A stretch of 64,000 nucleotides of DNA, taken from Gemmatimonadota bacterium. Its GTDB lineage: Bacteria > Gemmatimonadota > Gemmatimonadetes > Longimicrobiales > Gaopeijiaceae. The notes beneath the pieces were generated by a model. The model searched no databases and was not told where the DNA came from. It saw only the letters and a list, made by a program, of their open reading frames with translations. Positions 33,669-43,500 of the stretch are shown piece after piece. A program made the translations under genes and the position numbers. The stretch lies in the NCBI GenBank assembly GCA_009844885.1, contig VYAQ01000019.1:1-64000 (forward strand), in the 5' to 3' direction. Positions within the stretch are counted from its first letter, which is position 1, and each line of letters begins with the position of its first letter.

Positions 33669-34283
33669 CTAAACGGCCGCGTAGCTCTCCCCGACGACCG
33701 TCCAGTTGACCACGTTCCAGAAGGCCGCAACGTAGTCGGGACGGCGATTCTGATAGTTCAGGTAGTACGCGTGCTCCCACACGTCGACACCCAGAATCGG
33801 AGTCTTGCCCGCCATGACGGGTGTGTCCTGATTGGGGGTCGACACGACCTCGAGCGAGCCTGCCCCATCGGCCGTGAGCCACGCCCAACCGGAGCCGAAA
33901 CGCCCAACCGCCGCGGCCGCGAAGCGGTCCTTGAATTCCCCCAGGCTTCCGAAGGCTGCGTCGATGGCCGAGGCCAATGCACCGGTCGGTTCGCCAGCGC
34001 CACCCGGGGTCATGAGCTGCCAGAACATGGCGTGGTTGACGTAGCCGCCACCGTTGTTGCGGACCGCCGCACGGATCCCTTCGGGAATCGCGGACAGGTC
34101 GGCGACAAGCTCGTGGGCGGACTTGCCGTGAAGACCCGGATGGGCGGCGAGGGCCGCGTTCAGGTTGGCGGTATAGGCGGCGTGGTGCTTCCCGTGGTGG
34201 ATCTCCATCGTACGGGCGTCGATATGCGGTTCGAGCGCATCGTGAGCGTAGTCCAGATCCGGAAGCTGAAAGGGGTAGGCCAT
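33669..34283 (-). CDS. Fe/Mn superoxide dismutase
   Basis: [70 protein letters not shown]. Confidence 0.97.
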   Translation of the reverse strand: MAYPFQLPDLDYAHDALEPHIDARTMEIHHGKHHAAYTANLNAALAAHPGLHGKSAHELVADLSAIPEGIRAAVRNNGGGYVNHAMFWQLMTPGGAGEPTGALASAIDAAFGSLGEFKDRFAAAAVGRFGSGWAWLTADGAGSLEVVSTPNQDTPVMAGKTPILGVDVWEHAYYLNYQNRRPDYVAAFWNVVNWTVVGESYAAV

Positions 34284-34381
34284 CGTCGGCATCTCCTGGG
34301 CATGGTTACTATTCGTGGCTGCACGCGGGTTCGCGCCCCACCGAGGCCGGACGGGCCCGCTCAGCCTGGAGGCGCAGTAGC

Positions 34382-35623
34382 GTGGGAGGTTGGAACGTGT
34401 CCAAAAGCAGGATATCCCCGCAAGGTCCCCGACGGATTCTCCTGGTGGACTGTGACATGTTCTTTGTTCAGGTGGCACGGCTGGAGGACCCGGAAGGCGC
34501 GGGCACGGAGCCCCTTCTTCTCGTTGGCGGCCGGAGTAATCGCGGCGTCATCACTTCGGCCTCGTATGCGGCGCGCGAATTCGGCGTTCGCTCGGGAATG
34601 CCCACCATGAGGGCGCTGCAACTCTGTCCGGACGCGGTCGTGGTGCCGGTGCCTCGCGGGGCGTGCGTGGAGCGCAGCCGCGCCGTCAGAGCCGTGTTGC
34701 GGAAGCTCTCGCCGGTGGTTCAGGCGGCATCCATCGACGAATTCTACCTGGACCTCACGGGCACGGAGAGGATGCTGGGACGCGAGGACCTTGCCGTGAC
34801 CGCGGATCGCATCCGCCGGACGGTGCGGGAAACGACGGACATCGCCGTGTCGCTGGGTGGGGGTACGCAACGGGTCGTGGCCAAGGTCGCCACGCGCCTG
34901 GCCAAACCCGACGGGGTGCATGTCGTGCCGCCAGGCGAAGAAGCCGCTTTCATGACACGGTTTTGCCTGTCCGACCTGCCGGGGATCGGGCCCGCGTTCC
35001 TGCGGCAGCTGGAGGCGAAGGGCCTGCACACGGTGACCGACGCGGCCGCCGTGGAACGCGAATGGCTCGCGCGATGGTTCGGACCGGCGCGTGGCGCGTG
35101 GCTGTGGGAACGCGTGCGAGGGATCGACGCCAGCGAGGTGGACGCCAGCGACCGTCGCAAGTCGATCAGTTCCGAACGGACCTTCTTCGCCGATATCGAC
35201 GACGACGAGGAGCTGGAGCGCCGCCTCCTGAAGCTGAGCGGTTCGGTCGGCAACCAGCTGCGCAGCCGCGATCTTCGGGCGCGGACCGTGACCGTCAAGA
35301 TCCGCGACCAGGACTTCCGGACTCGCCAGGCAGGGAACACAATGCCGGAGGGTGTCGAGACCGACCGCGTGATCTTTGCCGCCGCCACTTCCCTGCTCCA
35401 CCGGCTGCGGCACCGGAGAAGAACGGGAGTGCGGTTGCTGGGGGTCGGCTTGTCCAACCTGGTTCGCCAGGCGCCCTCGACGCAGTTCGATCTCTTCGGC
35501 GAGCGTCCGGCGCTGGAAACGGAACGCGACCGGACGATCGCGCGCGCCGTCGACAAGGTCCGGGACCGCTACGGACGCGACGCGCTCCAGCCGGCCCGTG
35601 TACTGGACCGGCCGGAGCGCTGA
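34382..35623 (+). CDS. dinB: DNA polymerase IV (Y-family, DinB)
   Basis: [60 protein letters not shown]. Confidence 0.95.
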   Translation: MGGWNVSKSRISPQGPRRILLVDCDMFFVQVARLEDPEGAGTEPLLLVGGRSNRGVITSASYAAREFGVRSGMPTMRALQLCPDAVVVPVPRGACVERSRAVRAVLRKLSPVVQAASIDEFYLDLTGTERMLGREDLAVTADRIRRTVRETTDIAVSLGGGTQRVVAKVATRLAKPDGVHVVPPGEEAAFMTRFCLSDLPGIGPAFLRQLEAKGLHTVTDAAAVEREWLARWFGPARGAWLWERVRGIDASEVDASDRRKSISSERTFFADIDDDEELERRLLKLSGSVGNQLRSRDLRARTVTVKIRDQDFRTRQAGNTMPEGVETDRVIFAAATSLLHRLRHRRRTGVRLLGVGLSNLVRQAPSTQFDLFGERPALETERDRTIARAVDKVRDRYGRDALQPARVLDRPER

Positions 35624-35647
35624 TCAGGGCCTTGCCTCGAGCAGCGT

Positions 35648-37342
35648 CTACTTCGCCTCCCACGGCTTTCGCTCGAAGTAGTCGCGCGTCATCTCGACCA
35701 CCTTGGGCGCAAGGAGACCCAGCGCGATCAGATTGGGCCAGATCACGATCGCGAGGAAGACGTCGCCGATGGCCCAGATCACGCTCAGCGGCAGCACCGC
35801 GCCGACGAAGTGCATGATGACGAAGACGACCTTGTACGGGATCAGGGCGCGGGCGCCGAAGAGATAGTTGGCGCAGCGGTCGCCGTAATAACTCCACGCG
35901 ATCGCCGTCGAGATCCCGAAGAGCAGCACCGAAAGCACCACGATGTAGTGTCCCCAGTCGCCGAGCGGCGCCAGCCCGCGGCGGAAGGCAGCCATGGTGA
36001 GCGGCGCCCCGCTCTCCACCGCCATGCCGTGAAGCGAGGTGTAGGTCTGGCCGTCGTCGCCGGTGGCGGTGCCCGACCCGGGATCGATCACGCCGCTGAA
36101 CGGCTGCGTCTGCGCCTCGTCCACGTACAGCACCGGCACGGGAACCTCGTGCCACGAGATCTGCGGGTCGTCGGGTCCCGTGGCCGCGTGCTCACCGCCG
36201 TCGATCCGGATCGAAGCGTCCGGATTCATGTCGACGTAGCCGCCGTCCACCTGCACTGCCCGGTAGGAGAGGTCGCCGCCGCTCAGCGTAATCTCGGTCT
36301 CGAAACGGTCGTGCCAGACCCCGGTCATGATGATCAGCAGTCCCGTCATCGTGCAGATGATGATGGTGTCGATGAAGGGCTCCAGCAGCGCTACGACCCC
36401 CTCCGAAACCGGCTCCTCGGTCTTGGCCGCCGAATGCGCGATCGGCGCCGACCCCTGTCCGGCCTCATTGGAAAAGAGTCCCCGCCGCACCCCGTACATC
36501 AACGTCACCAGGAACGCGCCCACCCCCGTCCCCGCCACTCCGGCGGTCGGGTTGAAGGCCTCGCGGAAGATCAGTGCGAAGGTCGGCGCGACTTCGCCGA
36601 TGTTCATGATGATCACAATCAGCGCCCCCACGACGTAGACGACGGCCATCACCGGCGCCAGCACCGAAGTCACCCGCCCGATCCGCGAGATCCCCCCCAG
36701 AATGACGGCTGCAACAACCCCGGACGTCACCAGTCCGCTGATCCAGGTCGGAATGTTGAACTGGGTCTCCAGGTTGTCGGCGACCGTGTTCGCCTGAACG
36801 CCGTTGCCCGTCAGGAAGGCCGTGATGCCGAGGAGGACGGCGAAGAAGATCGCCATCCACTTCCAGTTCGGCCCCAGTCCCCGTTCGATGTAATACATGG
36901 GTCCGCCGGACACGGTGCCCGCCCACTCCCCCTCGTCCTCGTGGACCCGGTACTTCTGCGCCAGCGTGACCTCGGAGTACTTGGTCGCCATCCCAAGCGC
37001 CGCCGTAACCCACATCCAGAAGAGCGCTCCGGGCCCGCCCCAGTGGATCGCCAGCGCCACACCCGCGATGTTGCCGATCCCGACCGTCGCCGACAGCGCC
37101 GTGGTGAGAGCCTGGAAGTGGGTAACGTCGCCCTCGTCGTCCGGGTCGTCGTACTTCCCGGAGGCCACCGCGATCCCGTGGCCCAGGCGGCGGACCTGCA
37201 GGACCCCCAGGCGAAGGGTGAGGTACATCCCGATCCCGAGCAGGATGATCACCATGAGAGGAACGTTCTCGCCTCCGACCGGGATGCCGATCTCGACGAC
37301 GTACGTGGTCAGGAGATCGGTGATTCGCTGGATGAAGTCCAT
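35648..37342 (-). CDS. AGCS-family sodium:amino acid (alanine) symporter
   Basis: FQALTTALSATVGIGNIAGVALAIHWGGPGALFWMWVTAALGMATKYSEVTLAQKYR; GLFSNEAGQGSAPIAHSAAKT; carries a ~100 aa hydrophilic insertion. Confidence 0.94.
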   Translation of the reverse strand: MDFIQRITDLLTTYVVEIGIPVGGENVPLMVIILLGIGMYLTLRLGVLQVRRLGHGIAVASGKYDDPDDEGDVTHFQALTTALSATVGIGNIAGVALAIHWGGPGALFWMWVTAALGMATKYSEVTLAQKYRVHEDEGEWAGTVSGGPMYYIERGLGPNWKWMAIFFAVLLGITAFLTGNGVQANTVADNLETQFNIPTWISGLVTSGVVAAVILGGISRIGRVTSVLAPVMAVVYVVGALIVIIMNIGEVAPTFALIFREAFNPTAGVAGTGVGAFLVTLMYGVRRGLFSNEAGQGSAPIAHSAAKTEEPVSEGVVALLEPFIDTIIICTMTGLLIIMTGVWHDRFETEITLSGGDLSYRAVQVDGGYVDMNPDASIRIDGGEHAATGPDDPQISWHEVPVPVLYVDEAQTQPFSGVIDPGSGTATGDDGQTYTSLHGMAVESGAPLTMAAFRRGLAPLGDWGHYIVVLSVLLFGISTAIAWSYYGDRCANYLFGARALIPYKVVFVIMHFVGAVLPLSVIWAIGDVFLAIVIWPNLIALGLLAPKVVEMTRDYFERKPWEAK

Positions 37343-37495
37343 GACGGGGCGGGCTCCTTTCGTTTGTGACACAACGACCCGTCAACAGGGCCGACGATGG
37401 CGCCGGGCAAACTAGGGCCGTCCCCGTCCCGGAAACAACCGTGCGAGCAATGTCGGACCGGACCCGCGAAGCGACGGGGCCGATCCGGCCGGCCG

Positions 37496-38545
37496 TCATC
37501 CCACGGTGGCGATCATGTCGAAGATCGGCAGGTACATGGCGACGATCATGCCTCCAACCACCGCGCCCAGCACCAGGATCATCGCCGGTTCGACCGCCGC
37601 GATGAGCGCTTCCAGCGCGCTGTCCACCTCCTGGTCATAGAAATCCGCGATCCTCACCAGCATTTCGTCCAGCCCGCCCGTCTGCTCTCCCACTTCGACC
37701 ATGCGTACGACCATCGGCATGAACACGCCCGAGGCCTCGAGCGGGCCTGCAATCGTGTCTCCGCCGGCGATCGAGGCCCGCGACCTCATGACGGCGTCGT
37801 AAACGACTCTGTTCCCCGCGGCGCGCGCGGTGACCTCGAGCCCGGTGAGAATCGAGACGCCCGAGGTAACCAGGGTGCCCAGCGTGCGCGTGAAGCGCGC
37901 CACCGCGGCCTTGCGGAGCAGCGTTCCGACAAACGGAGTAGACAGGGCGAGACGGTCCAGAGCCAGCCGGCCGCGCTCAGTGCGATAAAGGCGCCCGACC
38001 GCCCACACGGCGGTCGCCAGAGCGGCGAGCACCGCCCACCAATAGCTCTTCGCGATGTCCGATGCCGCGATCACGATGCGAGTGGGGAACGGAAGGGGAA
38101 CACCGGCGGAGGCAAACATGCTCTGAAACGTCGGGACCACGAACAAAAGCAGAATGACCATGGCCGGAATCGCCACCACGAAGATCATGGCTGGATAGAT
38201 GACCGCAGCCCGCATCTTCCGGGCAAGGGCGTGGTTTTTCTCCAGCGATTCGGAGAGCCGCCCAAGAATGGTGTCCAGGGCACCAGCGGTCTCTCCAGCC
38301 TCGACCATGCTCACCGCCAACTCTGAGAATACGCTGCTGTGCTGTCGCATGGCTCCGGCGAGCGTGTTCCCGGACTCGACCGCCGACACCATGGCGCGGA
38401 TCACGCTGCGGAAGTAGCGGTGTCCAGTTTGGCGAGCAAGCAGATTCAGGGACTGAAGGAGCGGCAACCCAGCGCTGATCATGGTGGCGAACAGGCGGAC
38501 GAATACCGCCACCTCGCGCGCTGACACGCGCCTCAGGCGGGTCAT
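37496..38545 (-). CDS. pilC: Type IV pilus inner-membrane protein PilC / GspF family
   Basis: FVRLFATMISAGLPLLQSLNLLARQTGH; VEVGEQTGGLDEMLVRIADFYDQEVDSALEALIAAVEPAMILVLGAVVGGMIVAMYLPIFDM. Confidence 0.94.
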   Translation of the reverse strand: MTRLRRVSAREVAVFVRLFATMISAGLPLLQSLNLLARQTGHRYFRSVIRAMVSAVESGNTLAGAMRQHSSVFSELAVSMVEAGETAGALDTILGRLSESLEKNHALARKMRAAVIYPAMIFVVAIPAMVILLLFVVPTFQSMFASAGVPLPFPTRIVIAASDIAKSYWWAVLAALATAVWAVGRLYRTERGRLALDRLALSTPFVGTLLRKAAVARFTRTLGTLVTSGVSILTGLEVTARAAGNRVVYDAVMRSRASIAGGDTIAGPLEASGVFMPMVVRMVEVGEQTGGLDEMLVRIADFYDQEVDSALEALIAAVEPAMILVLGAVVGGMIVAMYLPIFDMIATVG

Positions 38546-39666
38546 CCCCGGATCCCCTGGCCCTCGAATCCCTCGGGGGCGGGCTCGCCCACGAACCGGA
38601 GGAGCGCGGCCGGATCCGAGCTGCCCCCGAGCGCGGTTTCCAGCCGGATCTCACCGTTGAGATAGAGACGCGCGAGCGAGTCGTTCATGGTTTGCATGCC
38701 GTGCTTTCTTCCCGCCTCCATGAGCGACCGGATCTGGTGTACCTTTTCGTCCCGGATCACGGCGCGGATCGCGTCCGTAGAGACCAGTACCTCGGTCGCC
38801 ACCACCCTGCCGCTCCCCACGGCGCGCGGCAGCAGTATCTGCGTCAAGACCCCCTCCAGCACCGACGCCAGCTGTGTGCGCACCTGCTGCTGGCTATGCG
38901 CCGGGAACGCGTCGACGACGCGGTTGACCGAGTCCGCGGCCGAATTGGTATGCAGGGTCGCAAGGACCAGATGGCCCGTCTCGGCGATGGCTAGCGCGGC
39001 GCTCATGGTCTCCGCGTCCCTCATCTCCCCGATCAGAATCACGTCCGGATCCTGTCGCAACGAGTATTTCAGCCCGGTCGCGAAGGACGGCGTATCGACC
39101 CCGACCTCCCGCTGGTTCACAATGCAGCCCCGGTGTGGGTGGAGGAACTCGATGGGGTCTTCGATCGTGATGATATGACCACGCCGACGCCGGTTGATCA
39201 GATCCACCATGGCCGCCAGAGTCGTTGACTTGCCGGATCCCGTCGGCCCGGTTACCAGCACAAGACCTCGAGGCCGCGTGGTAAGACGATTCGTGATCGG
39301 TGGGAGGCCCAGTTCCTCCAGCGACACTACGCGATGCGGTATGTGTCGCAACGCCAGCGCGGTCCGGCCGCGCTGACGAAAGCAGTTTCCGCGGAATCGA
39401 GCCAGACCCGGCACGTCGAATGCGAAGTCCAGATCGTTCTCCTCCTGGAAACGCCTTCGCTGATCCGGAGTCAGCAAGGCCGCCGCCAGCCCATCGGTGT
39501 CCGTGGCTACGAGGACGGCAAGGTCCTCGATCCCCTGCAGGGCTCCGTCGATTCGCAGCGTCGGTCGCTCGCCAACGGTGAGATGGAGATCCGACGCGCC
39601 ACGCTCGACCATCTCTCGCAGCAGGTCCTCCAACCCGGGAACTCCGGTCGGCTTCTCGGCGGTCAT
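38542..39666 (-). CDS. pilT: Type IV pilus retraction ATPase PilT
   Basis: RGLVLVTGPTGSGKSTTLAAMVDLINRRRRGHIITIEDPIEFLHPHRGCIVNQREVGVDT; DPDVILIGEMRDAETMSAALAIAETGHLVLATLHTNSAADSVNRVVDAFP. Confidence 0.96.
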   Translation of the reverse strand: MTAEKPTGVPGLEDLLREMVERGASDLHLTVGERPTLRIDGALQGIEDLAVLVATDTDGLAAALLTPDQRRRFQEENDLDFAFDVPGLARFRGNCFRQRGRTALALRHIPHRVVSLEELGLPPITNRLTTRPRGLVLVTGPTGSGKSTTLAAMVDLINRRRRGHIITIEDPIEFLHPHRGCIVNQREVGVDTPSFATGLKYSLRQDPDVILIGEMRDAETMSAALAIAETGHLVLATLHTNSAADSVNRVVDAFPAHSQQQVRTQLASVLEGVLTQILLPRAVGSGRVVATEVLVSTDAIRAVIRDEKVHQIRSLMEAGRKHGMQTMNDSLARLYLNGEIRLETALGGSSDPAALLRFVGEPAPEGFEGQGIRG

Positions 39667-40328
39667 CTGACGGTTACCAGCGGAGCAACGCGGGCCAGCG
39701 TCCTCGGTCCCACCCCAGACACACGGACCAGCTCCGAGACGTCCACGAAGCGACCATTCTCTTCGCGGAAGGCGATGATGCGTTCGGCGGTTACCGGGCC
39801 GATACCAGGAAGCGTCTGGAGTTCGGTGGCCGTCGCCCGGTTAAGGTCTATGGACCTGGCGCCGGATGCCGGACCGGGCCTCCCCTCGCCCGCCGAGCCG
39901 CCCGCACCACGCGGTGTTTCCGGCCCGGCCCTGCCGGCAAGAGAGCGGGATCCCGAGGACGCGACCCGCAGATGGGGCCTGAGACGCTCCACCGACCTGG
40001 CACCCAGTCCGGGCACGCGCGCCAGATCCTCCGGGCCGGCGAAGGGTCCGTTCTGCTCGCGGTCGTGCACGATGCGCATTGCAATGGACGCGCCCACTCC
40101 CGGCAGCCGGTCCAGCTCCTCCTCCGATGCCACATTGGGGTCGATCGTCTCTCCCGCAGCCAATGGCCGGCTCCGACGCGCCTTCGTTTCCACCGCGGAG
40201 TCACCCGCCGCCAGCAGGCTGTCCGCAATCGACGGCCGATCCGCAAGCGGCGCCTCCGCCGGTGCGGGCGCGAAGATCAAAAACCGCACCAGAGCCGCCC
40301 CGGCCAGGAGCAGGGCGGCACGCAGCAT
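39663..40328 (-). CDS. comEA: ComEA-type helix-hairpin-helix DNA-binding protein (two HhH modules)
   Basis: IDPNVASEEELDRLPGVGASIAMRIVHDREQNGPF and IDLNRATATELQTLPGIGPVTAERIIAFREENGRF; N-terminal hydrophobic segment. Confidence 0.85.
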   Translation of the reverse strand: MLRAALLLAGAALVRFLIFAPAPAEAPLADRPSIADSLLAAGDSAVETKARRSRPLAAGETIDPNVASEEELDRLPGVGASIAMRIVHDREQNGPFAGPEDLARVPGLGARSVERLRPHLRVASSGSRSLAGRAGPETPRGAGGSAGEGRPGPASGARSIDLNRATATELQTLPGIGPVTAERIIAFREENGRFVDVSELVRVSGVGPRTLARVAPLVTVR

Positions 40329-40496
40329 GCTCTTCTTTTCTCCTTCCGTCACCGTCGCCCCCCGTGATGAGTTACGCGCCGGACATGTGCCCGGATCACA
40401 CGGTCGCCCGCTCTCCGGGGCGTTTCCATAGCCGGATGGGACAATCGGCACCCGCCCCGCATGCAACGGGAGCGATGCAATGCGCGCCTTCAGCTG

Positions 40497-40530
40497 TAGC
40501 AGTCCGTGGACAAAACCCCCGGACTGCTAG
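40497..40530. repeat. Dispersed repeat family, short copy E (3' end of SprA-like gene)
   Basis: Hairpin TAGCAGTCC-gtggacaaaaccccc-GGACTGCTA; loop carries the family core GTGGACAAA; gene stop codon lies in the right arm. Confidence 0.7.
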
Positions 40531-43500
40531 GAGGGGCGGCGAAGAAGGTCGGACGTAAGCAGGAAACGGCCGAAGACGTTGAGCTGGAACTGGGTCGATC
40601 CCGCGCGCTGGCCAACGAAAGAGCGACGATCCAGGTAACGCAACCGGATGCCCAGCTGGAAGTCCCGCACGGTCGAGTCGAGCGCCAGCGCGACATCCCG
40701 CTCCAGCTGATCGATGAACGCCACACACGGACTGTCGGGATTCGGTATGCGGCATTCCACCTCGTCTCCGTATCGGAAGCTGAGGGTCACACGCATCGGA
40801 GCCCCCCTTTCGCGGAAAGCCTGTACCGGCGATCGCAGCAGAGCGGTCATCAGCAGGGAGTGCACGTCCGCCTCCCGCCTCGTGGCGCCGGTGGGATCAC
40901 GGCTGCTGCCCCGGTCGAGGCGGCCCTCGTAGCCCAGAGTCACGCCGCGGGCGAAGCCCAGCGTCAGCGCCACGGGGATCTGGCGGTCCTCACGGAAGCG
41001 GTCCTGCAATGTCCCTTCGCCGAACGAAAGACTGCGCGTCACCTTCCGGTATCCCGAACTCAATGATACGCGCTCCACGACCATGGTCAGGAAGCGTGGA
41101 ATCTTCAGCTCGCCGACCGTCGCGCGGACATCGGGCCAGACCCGTCTCAGATCCTCCCGGTCCGATCGCGTATCGAGCGCATCATTGAGGGCACGGTCGA
41201 AGGACAGTCGGATCGACGTCGACCCCGGCAGCCTCAGTCCGCCCCGAACCGTAACGCGATCGCGCTCGCTGAGCGTCGAGGCCGTGTCGGCTCCGATGGC
41301 TAGAAAGTCGTCCCGTCCACCCCACCCCAACTCATATATGGCACCAGGTCTTACGGGTTCTCGGTTGAAACGTGACGTGAGGCCGTTGGAGTATGTGAAG
41401 GAAAGAGGGTCGAAGGCTCGGGCCAACCGCCGCTCACCGGTGTCTTCGCCTGATTCATCCGCCACCATGCGCCCGGGATCGACGGACAGGCTCGCGATCA
41501 GGTTCCGCTGCCCGTCCACGTTTCGCAGCAGCACCAACGCCGAGTCGGTACCCATGCCGCGATTCTCGATCAGGTCGGCGTTGCGCTCGGAGAGGTAGAT
41601 TGTGGTCACCTGGACATTCGTCCGGGCCCAATCCGTCAGCCTCGGCTGATACACCAGTCGGGTTCGGAGGTGACGGTTCACCTCCCATCCCAGGTCGACA
41701 CCAGCCATGCTTCGGCGCTCCGCGGCAAGCAGCCCCCGCCGCCGGTCGTCGGTCGTCAGTTCCTCCAGAGCCAGAAGGTCCCTTCCGCTCAGGAGGTCCG
41801 CCGATACGGCCAGCGATTCCACCGGACGAAATCCGATCCTCGCCGACGTGGTCACCAGTTCGCGAGGGGCGCGCGTGGCAACGGCCAGGGAGTCGTCGGG
41901 ACTTCGAATGATCCTGTCAAAGCGCAGGGTGCTGAGATCGCGGCTGAGGAGTTCGCCCGTGAATCCCAGGCTCTCGGGGGTCCACCGAAGGCGGGCGCCT
42001 GCGATCCTCTCGTCGAGGAACGATGGCAGGATCGCGCGCAACGCCGCACCGACCGGGCCGGGGAAGAGCGGGAGTTCGCGGCGCGCCGGGGTTGCAGAGT
42101 AGCCGACGAAGGCGTCCAGCCCGGACCCGTCACTCTCCGTGGTAATGGTGCTCAGGGAGGTGCGCACGACCCCCGCGCGCACATCGAGCCCGTCCAGCAG
42201 CGCATCCCACGGACCGCCCCCCTCCGTGCTCCTGCGGCGCAGCGATATGTCCATCCGTGAACGGCTGAAGCCCGGCTGGCGCAGCCCTTCCAGCCGGTCG
42301 GCGCGGACATCACTCCGTCCCAGGAAGATGGGAGCCTGCTCCTCCTGCTCGTGGGTGAACGAAAGCGGCACTTCCAGACCCCAGGACTCCGGCGCGAAGC
42401 GAGCCAGCTGCATGGTGGCCTGCACATCGAACGTACGGTCGTTCTGGAAGGTCGGCGCGGCCTGGAGCTGGCGAAAATATCCGCCCCTTTGCCGGAAGGA
42501 GGCACGGGACTCCAGAAACTCGCCGCCGCGCACCTCGGCGTCGATGGCAGACACCAGGCCCCCGTCCCGGATTCCGTTCGCGAGGCGAAGCTCGTCGACC
42601 CACACATCGCCCGAGACCGGCACGCCGGACTGGTTCATCACACCCAGGCTGATCTCGCGCACCGAAGCGAGGTTGGGAGCGCGGCCCCTGTCCTGCAGCA
42701 CAACCGCGTAGGTGGAATCGGCCGACCACAACTGCAGCGGTGGATCCCCCGGCAGTCTCGGCTCCAGGATGAGCCGCTCCTCGGCCTGCCGCCGCAACGT
42801 GAGCCACTCGTCGAAGCGGATGACGACCTCGGGCAGCCAGTCTTCCTCGGCGATCGTTCCCGGTGAGCCGGCAGGGTCCAGACGCGTGCGGTACAGGTAG
42901 AAGTTGCCGTCGTCGGTCCCGACCTTCACGAAGAAATAGACGGGCAACTGCAGTCCGAAGTCACCTCTGGCGGCGACGGCCCACAGGCGGGCCTCCCGGT
43001 AGGACAGGAAGTCGCGAGGTCGCTGCGGGAACCGGTTGTACACCTCGACCCGGTCGCCGGGGAAGAGGTCCGAGAAGCTCACGGAGAGGGATCGCTCATT
43101 GAATTCGATGCCCTGCCCTCCGAAAGCGATCGTGGGGTCGTCAAGCTGTTCGATGACTCCGGGCGGAGACGTGTACGCGTCCCCCGCCGTGAGCTTGGAG
43201 ACGGGACCCACCTCGACGCGCCCGTGGACCGACGCGGTGTCACCGCCCATCCCCGTAAGGACGCCCGTCAGAGAACGCTTGATCCAGGTCGATCCCACGA
43301 TCCCCATGCGGGCCAGAACGAAGGAGTCGCGCCGCTTGCCCGCCACCGTAACCCGGAGGTGGCGCACCGCGCGCAGTTCCGCGTCGGTGATCGCTCCACC
43401 CACGTCGACTCCGGCCGGATCACGCAGAGGAACCCGGTAGAGCCGGAAGGCGGTGCCGGTCTCGTCCCTGTCCCGCACCAGATAGGGGGAGGACCCGTCC

